A stretch of DNA of 55,946 bases from Bacteroidales bacterium. GTDB lineage: Bacteria > Bacteroidota > Bacteroidia > Bacteroidales > UBA932. Made by a program: the position numbers and the translations under genes. Shown here piece by piece: positions 17,654 through 26,545 of this stretch; positions within the stretch are counted from its first letter, which is position 1; each line of letters opens with the position of its first letter. The stretch covers positions 1-55,946 of the forward strand of contig JAFRPH010000017.1 in NCBI GenBank assembly GCA_017429205.1, given 5' to 3'. The notes under the pieces are model-generated. The model made no database searches, was not told the DNA's origin, and saw only the letters and a program-made list of their open reading frames with translations.

Positions 17654-20005
17654 TTATTCGATATTCTTCCGCAGGTAGATCCAGTTTTCCATCTGGCTGA
17701 CGCCGGGCTTGGGACCGGTGAACATCGTGGCGGCCTTCGCGTCGCCCTTGAGCCACCAGTCGAGCCAGGCGGTGGCCACCTTCGCATAGTCGCCGCCGAA
17801 GGGCTGCATATAGGTGCCGCCGTGGCCGATGCCGTCCAGGCTGGCCAGGAAGGCGGGCATCGTGCCTTGGAGCTGCTTGAAGTCGTCCAGGCCGTTCTCC
17901 CAGGCGATGTCGGTCGTGCCGCCCAGGATCCAGATCACGGACTTCTGCTTCATCTTGTTCAGGCTGGCCTTGTCATCGCCGCCGTTGAAGAAGCCGCTGT
18001 TCATGACCAGGATGGTCTTGATGCGCGCATCGTCCGACATGTGGAGAGCCTGCAGGCCTCCGCAGGACATGCCGGCCGCGGCGATGTTGTCGATGTCCAG
18101 TTTTCCGTAATAGGGGCTGGCCGGGTCGGCGTTCTGGGCGATGGCCCACTCGAGCGCCTGCTTCAGGCCGGCCGGATCGCCCATCGACATGCCACCGGGC
18201 ATCTGCGGCATTCCGCCGCCGGGCATTCCGCCGCCCGGACGCATCCGGGGCCGTTCACCGCCCTGGGGAGCGCCTTGCGGAGCCCCCTGGGGGCGCTGGC
18301 CACCCTGGCCCGGACGCATCTGGGGCCTGCCTCCCGGCATGGCCCCCGTCTGTCCGGGACGCGGGCCTTCGACCTGCTGATAGTTGCTCGGGCCGATGGC
18401 GACGATCAGGTAGCCCTGCGAGGCCACCTCGTTCAGGAAATTGACATGGCCGCTGGGCGAATTCGCGCAGCCGCCGTTGCCCCAGACCACCACGGGAAGC
18501 CGCTTGTCCTTGCCGAACTTGCTGAGATCCTGCGGACGGAAGATGGTGTGGGTGGGGAGAGAGGCCTCCTCCATCATCACGGCCTTGTACGGGCCGGAAC
18601 CTCCCTCTTCGACGATCCTCGACTTCTGCGCCCGGGCAGGCGCACCTCCGCCGCGCTGGCGCTGCGGGGCCGGTTCGGGATCGGTGAGGACCTGGGCGTT
18701 CATCCATTCGAAGATGTTCGCGTGGCCTTGCGGGGCGACGGAACCGCCGCCGTCGTTGCTGGGCTTGACATCCCCTGCGCTCTGCTCCTGCGACTTCCTG
18801 ACCGCATCATTGAACAGGTAGCACCACGAGAAGTGGCCCATCAGCGGCTGGCCCGGATTGTCGATGCCCTGGACGTTCTCGAACATCGACATCCACACGT
18901 TCTTGGCGCCCGCCTTCACCATCCGCTGGAAGGTAGGGATGCAGTGGGTCTTCGGGTCGACGGTCGTGTCGTCGTAGGACTGGACGATCCAGATGTTCTC
19001 CTCGGCCAGCGCCTTGATCTCGTTGTCCGAGATGTTCGCATCCAGGTAGGCCTCGCAGGTGGGATACGCCGCGGCGAAGTACCGGGGATGACGGATGAGC
19101 ATGTGCATCGTCATATAGCCGCCGTTCGAGCAGCCGCCCAGGTAGATGCGTTTCCGGTCCACGTCGGGATGCCTGTCCACATAATCGTCGATGCAGGACT
19201 TGAGCACATCGGCATACAGGGAAGGATACTCGCCGTGGCCGAAGCCCTTCGAGGTGCCCATCCACATGGTCGGGCACTGGACGGAAAGGACATAGGCGCC
19301 CCCGGCGCCGCCTTCCGTGGTGAAATGCGACTGGATTTCCGGACGGATCAGGGAGACGACCTCGTTACCCAGCAGGGTGATGGATACGTCCAGTCCGCCT
19401 TCTCCGCCGCCGTGGAGCCAGATCACCAGGGGATTCTCCTTCCCGTCGCCCTTGAGGGACCAGGGTTCATACGCCGCATAAGTAAGCGTCACGTCCCCTG
19501 ACTTTCCGGTATTCCGGCCGGTGAATGTCCCTTTGTTGAAGTAATCTGCCTCGGAAAGGAAATCCTTCAAGGCCTTGTCCGTCTCACAGTCGATGGCGGT
19601 GAACTTCTGCTTGCCGACTTTCAGGACCTTTCCTTTCTTCAGCCCGACCTTGAGGCTGTACGCCTCATTCCAGACGCCGGACCGGATGGAAAGGCCGAGA
19701 CCGCGGCCGGAGGCCTTCTCAAGGCCCAGCGCGACGTACTTGCCGTCCGGGTCGTACGCGCCCCTGGCATCCGAGGGGTAGGCCGACAGGACGTTGCGTT
19801 CCGTCCCGTTCGTATTGACGGTGAAGACGGAGGGGTCGAGATTGTCCAGTTTGATTTCCGGTTTCACCACGACGAGATTGACGGCGGTGGAGGCCTCATA
19901 GGTGGTCACGCCGACCACTTGCGGCGCCATCTTGAGGGTCTGGGCGCCGGCGGACGCCGCCACGGTCATGGCCACGACGGCGAGGATGGATTGGATTCTG
20001 TTCAT
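17654..20005 (-). CDS. Secreted tandem alpha/beta hydrolase (two esterase/peptidase-like domains)
   Basis: A 783-residue exported protein (signal peptide ending SAGAQ). After an N-terminal beta-rich part (about residues 25-170) comes an esterase/prolyl-oligopeptidase-like domain with PLVIWLHGGGEGG, nucleophile elbow GGCSNGGYM and a PLMGHFSW segment. A second hydrolase domain follows from about residue 480, with LPVVVWGNGGCANSP, nucleophile elbow GMSCGGLQ and GIGHGGTY. Here the nucleophile position reads Cys, as in dienelactone-hydrolase-like proteins. A Gly/Pro/Gln/Met-rich stretch of about 70 residues interrupts the second domain between IVAIGPSNY and the helix leading to the elbow. Substrate unknown. 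Last gene of a three-gene minus-strand operon. Confidence 0.8.
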   Translation of the reverse strand: MNRIQSILAVVAMTVAASAGAQTLKMAPQVVGVTTYEASTAVNLVVVKPEIKLDNLDPSVFTVNTNGTERNVLSAYPSDARGAYDPDGKYVALGLEKASGRGLGLSIRSGVWNEAYSLKVGLKKGKVLKVGKQKFTAIDCETDKALKDFLSEADYFNKGTFTGRNTGKSGDVTLTYAAYEPWSLKGDGKENPLVIWLHGGGEGGLDVSITLLGNEVVSLIRPEIQSHFTTEGGAGGAYVLSVQCPTMWMGTSKGFGHGEYPSLYADVLKSCIDDYVDRHPDVDRKRIYLGGCSNGGYMTMHMLIRHPRYFAAAYPTCEAYLDANISDNEIKALAEENIWIVQSYDDTTVDPKTHCIPTFQRMVKAGAKNVWMSMFENVQGIDNPGQPLMGHFSWCYLFNDAVRKSQEQSAGDVKPSNDGGGSVAPQGHANIFEWMNAQVLTDPEPAPQRQRGGGAPARAQKSRIVEEGGSGPYKAVMMEEASLPTHTIFRPQDLSKFGKDKRLPVVVWGNGGCANSPSGHVNFLNEVASQGYLIVAIGPSNYQQVEGPRPGQTGAMPGGRPQMRPGQGGQRPQGAPQGAPQGGERPRMRPGGGMPGGGMPQMPGGMSMGDPAGLKQALEWAIAQNADPASPYYGKLDIDNIAAAGMSCGGLQALHMSDDARIKTILVMNSGFFNGGDDKASLNKMKQKSVIWILGGTTDIAWENGLDDFKQLQGTMPAFLASLDGIGHGGTYMQPFGGDYAKVATAWLDWWLKGDAKAATMFTGPKPGVSQMENWIYLRKNIE

Positions 20006-20038
20006 AGGGAGTTCGTTTCAGTGTGCTGGTGAAATGGG

Positions 20039-20806
20039 CTACAAATCGTCGATCGGATTCCGCCCCAGGCCTCCGGTCGAGGTCGTCGTGGACGCGTTCG
20101 CGTACTTCAGGATGACGTGCCAGGAGGATTGGTTCGAGACGTCGGCGTCCAGGGAGATGGTGCCGTTAGGGAGGTTGTAGACGGCGAGGTTCCGGTTGAC
20201 GACCGGGTCGATGCCGTATTTCCGGGTGAGGTCCGCCTGGAGGTTGTCATAGGCCTTTTCCAGGGCGTCCCAGTCGGAGATGACGGGGAAATCGACCCGG
20301 ACTTCCTGCACGGGATTGCCGGTCGGGGTTACCTTGCAGCCGCTGTAACCGGCGAAATCGCCCGTGTACGTGCCGTTCCCGGCGCTCCTGAAGCCGGCCT
20401 TGACCAGGGCCGACCCGAAGGCCGACGACGAGCCGGTCAGCGGGATGCCCTTGAAGGTGAGGGGAGCCGATGCCGAGGTGGTCGTGGACGGCGTCTGCGT
20501 GGTCTTCGGCTGGGTGGAAGGCTTCTGGTCCTTGTATTTGCCGATGCCCAGCTCCCGCTCCAGGTCCTCGACGTCCTCGATGAGATCCTCGTTGACGATC
20601 GGTTTGTCATTCTGCTTTTTCGGGCTGAACCAGCCGCCGGATTCCTCCGAACTTCCTTTCCCGGATCCGACCGATCCGCCGTTGCCACCCGAACCGCCGG
20701 GCAGGGTGATCACGCTTCCGAACTGGTTGGAACACCACCGCACGGCCAGGAAGATGACCGCCACGGTGATGACAAGCTTGAGGAGTTTCTTCAATCCATT
20801 CTGCAT
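20039..20806 (-). CDS. Membrane-anchored protein with a Bacteroidales FKGIP-type domain, function unknown
   Basis: A 255-residue protein with one N-terminal hydrophobic segment (LLKLVITVAVIFLAVRW), a Gly/Ser-rich spacer, an acidic helix (EDLIEDVEDLERELGIG), a Thr/Ser linker and a C-terminal domain. That domain starts LTFKGIPLTGSSSAFGSALV and continues GTYTGDFAGYSGCKVTPTGN and WDALEKAYDNLQADLTRKYG. Similar domains are common in hypothetical Bacteroidales proteins; no function is established to my knowledge. It lies between two secreted hydrolase genes with gaps of 33 and 24 nt, so it is probably co-transcribed. Confidence 0.75.
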   Translation of the reverse strand: MQNGLKKLLKLVITVAVIFLAVRWCSNQFGSVITLPGGSGGNGGSVGSGKGSSEESGGWFSPKKQNDKPIVNEDLIEDVEDLERELGIGKYKDQKPSTQPKTTQTPSTTTSASAPLTFKGIPLTGSSSAFGSALVKAGFRSAGNGTYTGDFAGYSGCKVTPTGNPVQEVRVDFPVISDWDALEKAYDNLQADLTRKYGIDPVVNRNLAVYNLPNGTISLDADVSNQSSWHVILKYANASTTTSTGGLGRNPIDDL

Positions 20807-20830
20807 AATTATCGATTTTTAGGAGACTTT

Positions 20831-21700
20831 CTATTTGTCGAAATTCCGGGAGGCGAAGGGGAGGGAGAGGCGGAGGGCGGTGTGCCAGTACTCCCAGCCG
20901 TGCCAGCCGTCGCGGATGCGGAGCTCGCTGCGGACGCCGCGGGCGCGCATCTTCTGGAAGAGGGCGACGGACAGGTCCATCAGGCCGTCGTCGTCGCCGC
21001 AGTCGAGGAACCACTTCACGGTGCGGAGCTTCTCGAGGGTGGCGTCATCGGCCTTGTCGATGAAATCGAGGGTGGAGTGCTCGTGGACGGCCTTGCTCAC
21101 CAGGTAGAACTTGTCCTTGGGCATTTCCGCGTTCGGCTCGGGGTTGTCCAGCCAGCCGCTCATCGCGTAGCAGCTGGAGAACATGTCCGGATGGCGCTGG
21201 GCATAGACGGCGCTGCCTCCTCCGCCCATCGACAGGCCCATCACGGCGCGGTGCGCCTTGTCGCCGTAGGCCTTGTAGCGGGCCTCGACCGTGGGAATGA
21301 GCTCCTGGAAGAAGAAATCCTCGTAGGGATGGCCGGGCATGTTGAAGTAGCCGTTCCAGTTGTTGTGGATGTCGGGGTCGCCGGCGTTGGGCATGATGAT
21401 GACCATCGGCACGATTTCTCCGCTGGCGGTGAGCTCGTCGACCACGTCCTTCATATGGCCCGTCGTCGCCCAGTCCTTGTAGGTGCCGTACAGGCCGTGG
21501 AGGAGGTAGACGACCGGATACTTGGTGTCAGAGGCGGCGTCGAAGCCGGCGGGCAGGTACACGTTGATGTCGACGGGACCGCCGAGGAGGGGACTGTCCA
21601 CCCGGTCGGCGCGGATGACACTTTGGCGGAGCGGCTGGCCGAGGGCGGCCGGAAAGAGCAGCAAGCCTGCGAGAAGGCTCATCATCAGTCTTTTCATCAT
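20831..21700 (-). CDS. Secreted alpha/beta hydrolase, esterase (CE1/esterase D-like)
   Basis: A 289-residue exported protein starting MMKRLMMSLLAGLLLFPAAL. Hydrolase motifs are KYPVVYLLHGLYGTYKDW, nucleophile elbow GLSMGGGGSAVYAQ, and DCGDDD and DGWHGWEYW for the acidic and His residues of the triad. Family members deacylate carbohydrate esters or S-formylglutathione; a signal peptide favours the former. The start was placed at 21700 because the longer frame extends past the TACATTTG promoter box at 21726-21719. First gene of the operon continuing to 17654. Confidence 0.85.
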   Translation of the reverse strand: MMKRLMMSLLAGLLLFPAALGQPLRQSVIRADRVDSPLLGGPVDINVYLPAGFDAASDTKYPVVYLLHGLYGTYKDWATTGHMKDVVDELTASGEIVPMVIIMPNAGDPDIHNNWNGYFNMPGHPYEDFFFQELIPTVEARYKAYGDKAHRAVMGLSMGGGGSAVYAQRHPDMFSSCYAMSGWLDNPEPNAEMPKDKFYLVSKAVHEHSTLDFIDKADDATLEKLRTVKWFLDCGDDDGLMDLSVALFQKMRARGVRSELRIRDGWHGWEYWHTALRLSLPFASRNFDK

Positions 21701-21718
21701 TCGGGAATTACGTTTTCC

Positions 21719-21798
21719 CAAATGTAACGATTCTCCCGGTTTTTTCATCGTTTTTGGGCAATTGTTTTCGATTCGCACCGGAAAAATGCCTATCTTTA
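21719..21798. promoter_or_regulatory. Divergent promoters for the hydrolase and cell-wall operons
   Basis: Minus-strand TACATTTG (21726-21719) faces the hydrolase operon. Plus-strand TATCTTTA (21791-21798) lies 6 nt before the ATG at 21805, predicting an almost leaderless transcript for the DUF4922-SpoIID gene. Confidence 0.55.
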
Positions 21799-21804
21799 CC
21801 AAGT

Positions 21805-24015
21805 ATGGCAATCGACATCGACAAATTCGTTCACGACCAGCTGTCGGTCTGGCCGACGGTGGCGGCGAAGTACCGCGCGCTCAAGAGCGCCCAGACCCGC
21901 CAGATGACCATCGGCGGCATCCTCGTCACCCTCCAGTCGAACCCGGGCCGGATGCCCATCTTCGACCACGGCTGCCCGCTTTGCGAGGAGAACTACCTGG
22001 AACACCAGCATTTCCTTCCCTTCGAGGGCCGCAAGGGCCGGAAATACCGCATCCTGGTGAACCGGGCGCCCATCTTCCCGAACCACCTCGTGATCACCCG
22101 GGACGTCCACGTCCCCCAGACCATCTGGCACCGCTATCCGGATATGCTGGACCTCGCCGTCCATTTCCCGGACTATGTCATCTTCTACAACAGCCCGTAC
22201 AGCGGCACCACCGTCCCCGGCCACGCGCATTTCCAGGCCTGCCCCAAGGGGTACATGCCGATGGAACGCATCGCGGGCCGGCTCCTCCACAACATCGCGA
22301 TGAACGGGGGACAGGTCCCCGAAAGCCTTTCCGCGAACGTTTCCTTCGTGGATTCGGTCCGGGACGCCCAGCTGTTCCATTACATGCATTTCACCCGGGG
22401 CGTCTTCCTGCTCCGCGCGGAGACGGCCAAGTCGATGGCGAAGATGTTCTACCGCCTCCTGGACTGCTGCGACCTCGCGGAAGGGGAGGCCGAGCCTCGC
22501 TTCAACGCCCTCACCTTCTTCAGCGAGGGCGAGTACCGCGCCGTCGTGATGTGCAGGGCGGCGCACCGCCCGCACCATTTCTATGCGGAAGGGGAGGAGC
22601 ATTTCGCCCTGAGCCCCGGCGCGGCCGACATGGCCGGCTTCTTCGTCATCCCGGAAGAGGCCGATTACGAGCGCCTTACGCCGAAGATCCTGACGGACAT
22701 CCTGCAGGAGATCTCCCTCTCCGAGAAGCAGGAGGAGCGCCTCCTGTGGCGCCTCGTTCGCACCCAGCCCAAGATCGAGGTGGGCATCCTCTCCGGCCCG
22801 GAGATCACCTTCGAGATCATCTCCGACGGCGCCGGCCCGCAGAAGGTCTCCTACCGCGAGGGCAAGATCGACTATAACGGCACCCTGTACGACGAGCTCG
22901 TCTTCGAGGCGCCGACCATTTCCACGCTCTTTGCCGAACCGTCGTTCATCCTGTATGGAGTGACCATCGGCGTGGACTTCCATTGGCAGCGGCAGCAGGA
23001 CCAGCAGTTCGCCGGCACCCTCAAGTTCATCGTGGACGAGGGCAAGGTGGTGGCTGTCAATGTGATCGGCGTCGAGGACTACCTCCTCAGCGTCATCTCC
23101 TCCGAGATGAAGGCGACGGCTTCACCCGAGTTCCTGAAGGCCCATGCGGTCATCTCCCGTTCCTGGGTGATGGCGCAGATCGCCCATCGGCAGGCCCGGA
23201 AGAAGGCCTCCGCGCCCTATTCCTTCGACAACGTCCCTTCGCTCGTGACCTGGCTGGACGCCTCCCGGCAGACCGAGGCGGGACAGCCCGCCGGCGAGAT
23301 CGTCAAATGGTTCGACCACGACGACCATCACCACTTCGACGTCTGCGCCGACGACCACTGCCAGCGCTACCAAGGCCTGACGATGGCCGTCGGGGACAAG
23401 GTCCGCGCCGCCATCGACGAGACTTGGGGCCTCACGCTCCGCTCCGGCGGGGAGCTCGTCGACGCCCGCTTCTACAAGTGCTGCGGCGGCAAGACGGAGC
23501 TTTTCTCCACGGCCTGGGCCGATGAGGACTATCCCTACCTGACGGTCCACGACGACCCCTGGTGCGACACCCACGACAAGGAAATCCTGGGCCAGGTCCT
23601 GAATGATTACGACCTGGAAACGGAGGACTTCCACGACTGGACCGTCCGATACAAGCGCGCGGACCTCGCCGCCCTCATCGCGAAGCGGTCGGGGGTGGAC
23701 ATCGGCGACCTCGTCGCCCTGGAGCCCCTCGAGCGGGGCGGCTCCGGCCGCATCAAGAAACTCCGCATCGTCGGCTCCAAGGTGACGCTCACTGTGGGCA
23801 AGGAGCTGATCATCCGCCGTTTCCTCTCCGAAAGCCACCTGTACAGCTCCTGGTTCGACGTTGAGATGACGGATGACGAAGTCGTCCTCCGCGGCCACGG
23901 CTGGGGCCACGGCGTGGGCCTGTGCCAGATCGGCGCCGCCGTGATGGCCGCCAAGGGCAAGACTTTCGAAGAAATCCTTTCCTTCTACTATCCCGGAACA
24001 ACCCTCGAACGATGA
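21805..24015 (+). CDS. DUF4922 (HIT/GalT-like) - SpoIID/LytB fusion protein
   Basis: A 736-residue protein with two modules. Residues 1 to about 340 form a DUF4922 domain related to GDP-galactose phosphorylase/HIT-type nucleotidyltransferases, with GCPLCEENYLEHQHFLPFEG and the catalytic-type HxHxQ motif in PGHAHFQACPKG. Residues about 350-736 form a SpoIID/LytB (amidase enhancer) domain: VNVIGVEDYLLSVISSEM, KAHAVISRSWVMAQ, FYKCCGGKTELFSTAW and GHGWGHGVGLCQIGA. SpoIID proteins bind or cleave denuded glycan strands. No signal peptide is seen, so the location is unclear. The stop overlaps the AmpG-like gene (ATGA). Linking a nucleotidyltransferase-like domain to a wall-binding domain is intriguing in this recycling operon. 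Confidence 0.85.
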   Translation: MAIDIDKFVHDQLSVWPTVAAKYRALKSAQTRQMTIGGILVTLQSNPGRMPIFDHGCPLCEENYLEHQHFLPFEGRKGRKYRILVNRAPIFPNHLVITRDVHVPQTIWHRYPDMLDLAVHFPDYVIFYNSPYSGTTVPGHAHFQACPKGYMPMERIAGRLLHNIAMNGGQVPESLSANVSFVDSVRDAQLFHYMHFTRGVFLLRAETAKSMAKMFYRLLDCCDLAEGEAEPRFNALTFFSEGEYRAVVMCRAAHRPHHFYAEGEEHFALSPGAADMAGFFVIPEEADYERLTPKILTDILQEISLSEKQEERLLWRLVRTQPKIEVGILSGPEITFEIISDGAGPQKVSYREGKIDYNGTLYDELVFEAPTISTLFAEPSFILYGVTIGVDFHWQRQQDQQFAGTLKFIVDEGKVVAVNVIGVEDYLLSVISSEMKATASPEFLKAHAVISRSWVMAQIAHRQARKKASAPYSFDNVPSLVTWLDASRQTEAGQPAGEIVKWFDHDDHHHFDVCADDHCQRYQGLTMAVGDKVRAAIDETWGLTLRSGGELVDARFYKCCGGKTELFSTAWADEDYPYLTVHDDPWCDTHDKEILGQVLNDYDLETEDFHDWTVRYKRADLAALIAKRSGVDIGDLVALEPLERGGSGRIKKLRIVGSKVTLTVGKELIIRRFLSESHLYSSWFDVEMTDDEVVLRGHGWGHGVGLCQIGAAVMAAKGKTFEEILSFYYPGTTLER

Positions 24016-25289
24016 AACCGCGCACTCCCTGGCTCTGGGTTCCGACCCTCTATTTCGCGGAAGGCCTTCCGTACTTTATCGTGAACACGATCTCCGTGGT
24101 TATCCTCAAGGACTTGGGGATGGACAACGCCCGGCTGGCCCTGCTGACCAGCCTGATCGGCCTGCCCTGGCTCGTGAAGCCGCTCTGGAGCCCCTTCGTG
24201 GACATTTTCAAGAGCAAGCGCTGGTGGATCGTGACGATGCAGCTGCTGATGGCCGTCGCCGTCGGCGTCCTCGCCGCGACGCTCCCGGCCTCCTCCACCT
24301 TCACGTGGATGCTCATCCTGTTCGTCATCACCGGGTTCGCCTCCGCCTCGCACGACATCGCGGCGGACGGCTATTATATGCTGGCCCTGGACGAGGGACG
24401 GCAATCGGCCTTCGTGGGCATCCGCAACACCTTCTACCGGATCGCGATGGTGTTCGGGCAGGGCGTGCTCATCGTCCTGGCCGGCTGGCTGGAAAAGCGG
24501 ACCGGGGCCGTGTCCAAGGCCTGGTCCTGGACGCTCCTTGCGACGGCCGCCATCCTGGCCCTCGTGACGGCCTACCACGCCTTCGTCCTGCCGCGGCCCG
24601 CGGAGGACCGCTCCGCCGGCGGCAAGACCGGCGGCGAGATCCTGCGCGAGTTCGGCCAGGCTTTCGGGAGCTTTTTCACGAAGCCCGGCATCGGCCTCCT
24701 CGTGTGCTTCCTCCTGCTGTATCGCCTGCCTGAAGCGCTGTCCGTCAAGCTCTTGTACCCCTTCTTCAGCGACGCAGTGGCCGATGGGGGACTGGGTCTG
24801 GACAAGGCCGCGTTCGGGATGGTGTACGGCACCGCCGGCGTGATCGCGCTCCTCGCGGGCGGCATCCTCGGCGGCTGGCACATCTCCCGGCGGGGCCTCC
24901 GCCGCTGCCTGCTGCCGATGGCCCTGAGCCTCGCCCTGCCGTGCGCCGTGTACCTGTTCCTGGCCCTTACGCAGCCCGCCTCCGTCTGGACGGTCGGCGC
25001 CTGCGTCGTCTTTGACCAGTTCGGCTACGGCTATGGCTTCACCGCCTACACGGTGTATATGATGTACTTTGCCGACGGCCCCCTCAAGACCTCCCACTAC
25101 GCGATCTGCACCGGCTTCATGGCCCTGTCGATGCTGCTGCCGGGCGCCGTGGCAGGATATCTGCAAGAGGGACTCGGGTATGTAGGGTTCTACGTCCTGG
25201 TGATGGTCTGCTGCCTCGCCACCGTGTTCGTGACCCTGTATGCGCGCCGCCGCGTCCCGGCCGATTACGGACGCGTCAAGAAGGATTGA
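24012..25289 (+). CDS. ampG: AmpG-like MFS muropeptide permease
   Basis: A 425-residue major facilitator with about 12 hydrophobic helices. It has AmpG/acetyl-CoA-transporter-type motifs (YFAEGLPYFIVNTISVVILK, then LVKPLWSPFVDIFKSKRWW, and GFASASHDIAADGYYMLAL). AmpG imports anhydro-muropeptides or related cell-wall fragments. Its place between a SpoIID protein and NamZ strongly supports a cell-wall recycling role, although the precise substrate is inferred. The start overlaps the upstream stop; the next gene begins 3 nt after its stop. Confidence 0.83.
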   Translation: MKPRTPWLWVPTLYFAEGLPYFIVNTISVVILKDLGMDNARLALLTSLIGLPWLVKPLWSPFVDIFKSKRWWIVTMQLLMAVAVGVLAATLPASSTFTWMLILFVITGFASASHDIAADGYYMLALDEGRQSAFVGIRNTFYRIAMVFGQGVLIVLAGWLEKRTGAVSKAWSWTLLATAAILALVTAYHAFVLPRPAEDRSAGGKTGGEILREFGQAFGSFFTKPGIGLLVCFLLLYRLPEALSVKLLYPFFSDAVADGGLGLDKAAFGMVYGTAGVIALLAGGILGGWHISRRGLRRCLLPMALSLALPCAVYLFLALTQPASVWTVGACVVFDQFGYGYGFTAYTVYMMYFADGPLKTSHYAICTGFMALSMLLPGAVAGYLQEGLGYVGFYVLVMVCCLATVFVTLYARRRVPADYGRVKKD

Positions 25290-25291
25290 CT

Positions 25292-26527
25292 ATGAAGAAG
25301 TTGTTGACACTCCTCCTTTCGCTGGCGGGCCTCTCGCTGTCCGCCCAGGTATACACCGGCATCGACATGCTGGAAAGGTACGGGTTCGAGGAGCTCCGCG
25401 GCAAGCGGGTGGGCCTCGTGACGAACCCCTCCGGCGTGGACCGGAACCTCCGTTCCACCATCGACATCCTCTTCGAGGCGCCCGAGGTGAACCTCGTGGC
25501 CTTGTACGGTCCGGAGCACGGCGTCCGCGGTGATGCCTACGCAGGCGACCACGTCGCCAGCGGCAAGGATCCGAAAACCGGCCTGCCCGTCCATTCCCTC
25601 TACGGTTCCACCCGGAAACCCACGCCCGAGATGCTGAAAGGGGTCGACGTGCTGGTCTATGACATCCAGGACGTCGGCACCCGCTCCTACACCTTCATCT
25701 CCACCCTGGGCCTGGTGATGCGCGCCTGCGCCGAGCAGGACATCGAAGTGATGGTCCTGGACCGTCCCAACCCCCTGGGCGGGCTCAAGGTCGAGGGCTG
25801 TCTCGTGGAGCCGGGCTTCTTCTCCTTCGTCAGCGAGTTCCGCATCCCGTATGTGTACGGCCTCACCGTCGGCGAGCTGGCCGGCCTCATCAACGAGGAA
25901 GGCCTCAACTGCGGGGTGGAGGGCAAGGAAAAGCCCCTCAAGTGCCGCCTGTCGGTCATCCCGATGCGCGGCTGGGAAAGGTCGATGCTGTACAAGGACA
26001 CCGGCCTGCCCTGGATCCTCCCGTCCCCGAACATCCCGTCCGAGGCCTCGGCCATCGGCTATCCCTCCGCCGGCATCGCGGGCGAGTTCGGCTACCTGAA
26101 CATCGGCGTGGGCTATACCATCCCGTTCCAGACCTTCGCCGCCCCGTGGATCGACGCGGACAAGCTCAAGGAGCGCCTGGACAGCTACAACCTGCCAGGC
26201 ACCGCCTTCCGCACCATCCATTACAAGCCCATCTCCGGGCAGAACCCGCAAATGCAGCACGGCGTCCAATTCTTCTATACCGATTATGAGGCCGCGACCA
26301 TCTCTTTGACGCAGTTTTACGTGATGCAGGCCCTCCAGGAATTGTACCCTGAACGCAATCCGTACAAGGTTTTGAAGAAAACGCGGATGCTCGATATCGT
26401 TTGTGGCACGGATTATGTGAGAAGGGAATTCGGGAAGCGACTGAAAGTCGAAGATATCCAGTCCAAATGGATGCAAGATACGGAAGCTTTCAAGGAACTT
26501 TCCCAAAACTATTACTTATATCGTTAA
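25292..26527 (+). CDS. namZ: Exo-beta-N-acetylmuramidase NamZ (DUF1343)
   Basis: A 411-residue exported protein (signal peptide ending SLSAQ). DUF1343 motifs are seen in order: GKRVGLVTNPSGVDRN, ALYGPEHGVRGD, VLVYDIQDVGTRSYTF, VMVLDRPNPLGG and WILPSPNIPS. Characterised NamZ enzymes release N-acetylmuramic acid from the non-reducing end of peptidoglycan fragments. It is the last gene of the DUF4922-SpoIID / AmpG / NamZ operon. The ATG at 25292 was preferred over a TTG two codons earlier. Confidence 0.9.
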   Translation: MKKLLTLLLSLAGLSLSAQVYTGIDMLERYGFEELRGKRVGLVTNPSGVDRNLRSTIDILFEAPEVNLVALYGPEHGVRGDAYAGDHVASGKDPKTGLPVHSLYGSTRKPTPEMLKGVDVLVYDIQDVGTRSYTFISTLGLVMRACAEQDIEVMVLDRPNPLGGLKVEGCLVEPGFFSFVSEFRIPYVYGLTVGELAGLINEEGLNCGVEGKEKPLKCRLSVIPMRGWERSMLYKDTGLPWILPSPNIPSEASAIGYPSAGIAGEFGYLNIGVGYTIPFQTFAAPWIDADKLKERLDSYNLPGTAFRTIHYKPISGQNPQMQHGVQFFYTDYEAATISLTQFYVMQALQELYPERNPYKVLKKTRMLDIVCGTDYVRREFGKRLKVEDIQSKWMQDTEAFKELSQNYYLYR

Positions 26528-26545
26528 CTTTAAAACGACAAAGCC

